NCBI RefSeq assembly: GCF_020564935.1
Contig: NZ_JAJCXB010000031.1
Location: 18,238-82,237 of the forward strand
Direction of reading: 5' to 3'
Source: Streptomyces pinistramenti
GTDB lineage: Bacteria; Actinomycetota; Actinomycetes; Streptomycetales; Streptomycetaceae
Length of the DNA: 64,000 nt
The stretch's first letter is position 1; every line of letters starts with the position of its first letter. A program made the position numbers and the translations under genes. This document shows, one piece after another, positions 63,907 to 64,000 of the stretch. Below the pieces are notes generated by a model. The model saw only the letters and a program-made list of their open reading frames with translations, was not told the origin of the DNA and did no database searches.

Positions 63907-64000
63907 TTGGCTCTCCCTCAAAGGCGGTCTCTGTCCCGACGGTAACCCCACGTCGGCGTCCGGCCCGCCGTACGGGCCGCCCGGCGGCGGGGTGGGTGTC
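63907..64000. other. Right edge of the window
   Basis: 94 bp upstream of the sacsin-like gene containing its ribosome-binding site and, presumably, its promoter. Nothing else is visible. Confidence 0.5.

Noticed and set aside
60733..63945. A plus-strand frame of about 1070 codons opposite the sacsin-like gene
   Set aside because: Arg/Gln/His/Pro-rich shadow of the minus-strand gene, whose GHKL ATPase motifs fix the true strand.
1..64000. tRNA, rRNA, insertion-sequence and integrase genes that would explain the accessory regions
   Set aside because: I looked for transposase and tyrosine-integrase motifs and for tRNA-like 3' ends near the cassette borders and recognised none. A dedicated search tool could still find a diverged one.

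Overview
The window is high-GC (roughly 70%) DNA of a Streptomyces or very close relative. Signs are pervasive G/C third positions, frequent GTG starts, GTGA/ATGA translational coupling, DUF6415 proteins, an ATP-grasp RiPP locus, and a core gene order (DmdR1-type regulator, SIS protein, PAS protein, pdxH, citrate synthase-like gene, TetR/enoyl-CoA hydratase, acyl-CoA carboxylase genes, serC) that I associate from memory with the SCO43xx part of a Streptomyces chromosome. No rRNA, tRNA, transposase, integrase or cas gene was recognised.

Layout. 0.6-7.9 kb is core: iron regulator, SIS protein, PAS/GAF protein, pdxH, a citrate synthase-like gene, and TetR plus enoyl-CoA hydratase. 7.9-15.3 kb is accessory. 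It holds a cassette (8.4-11.8 kb) made of an XRE regulator, a DUF6415 protein and several tiny Cys-rich proteins, then a decayed strip with two paralogous secreted peptides, a PadR remnant, a cold-shock gene and prophage scraps. 15.3-22.7 kb is a five-gene minus-strand acyl-CoA catabolic operon (TIGR03084-like, AtuA-like, carboxylase beta and alpha, acyl-CoA dehydrogenase). Its upstream motif matches the one upstream of the enoyl-CoA hydratase, so one TetR regulon is likely. 22.9-24.9 kb is a divergent EamA/LysR pair. 24.9-28.9 kb holds two short type I-E-like CRISPR arrays that bracket a second XRE/DUF6415 cassette. 29-36 kb is an FAD/Fe-S oxidase, serC, a PPOX protein and two exported proteins. 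36-41.6 kb has an XRE/GNAT pair divergent from an ATP-grasp RiPP (graspetide-type tgmABC) cluster. 41.7-64 kb is mostly ordinary: transporters with local regulators, a DUF4232 lipoprotein, aldo/keto reductase, 2'-5' RNA ligase-like protein, purine permease, a CtpE-like P-type ATPase next to an RTX-type Ca-binding protein, a LacI-controlled phosphotriesterase/DMT/amidotransferase operon, an SDR and a large sacsin/Hsp90-like ATPase-fold protein.

Most interesting points. (1) The two XRE/DUF6415 cassettes share a 27-bp operator, hairpins on both sides of the regulator gene, and coupled DUF6415/Cys-rich genes. (2) Each cassette sits between direct repeats of the flanking host DNA: the enoyl-CoA hydratase 5' region at the first, and CRISPR array, leader and oxidase 3' end at the second. 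That is the pattern left by single-crossover integration of a circular molecule carrying a homologous but diverged segment. (3) The graspetide precursor is the in-frame 3' end of a longer ORF but has its own internal start. All family names are from motif recognition by eye; no database search was run.
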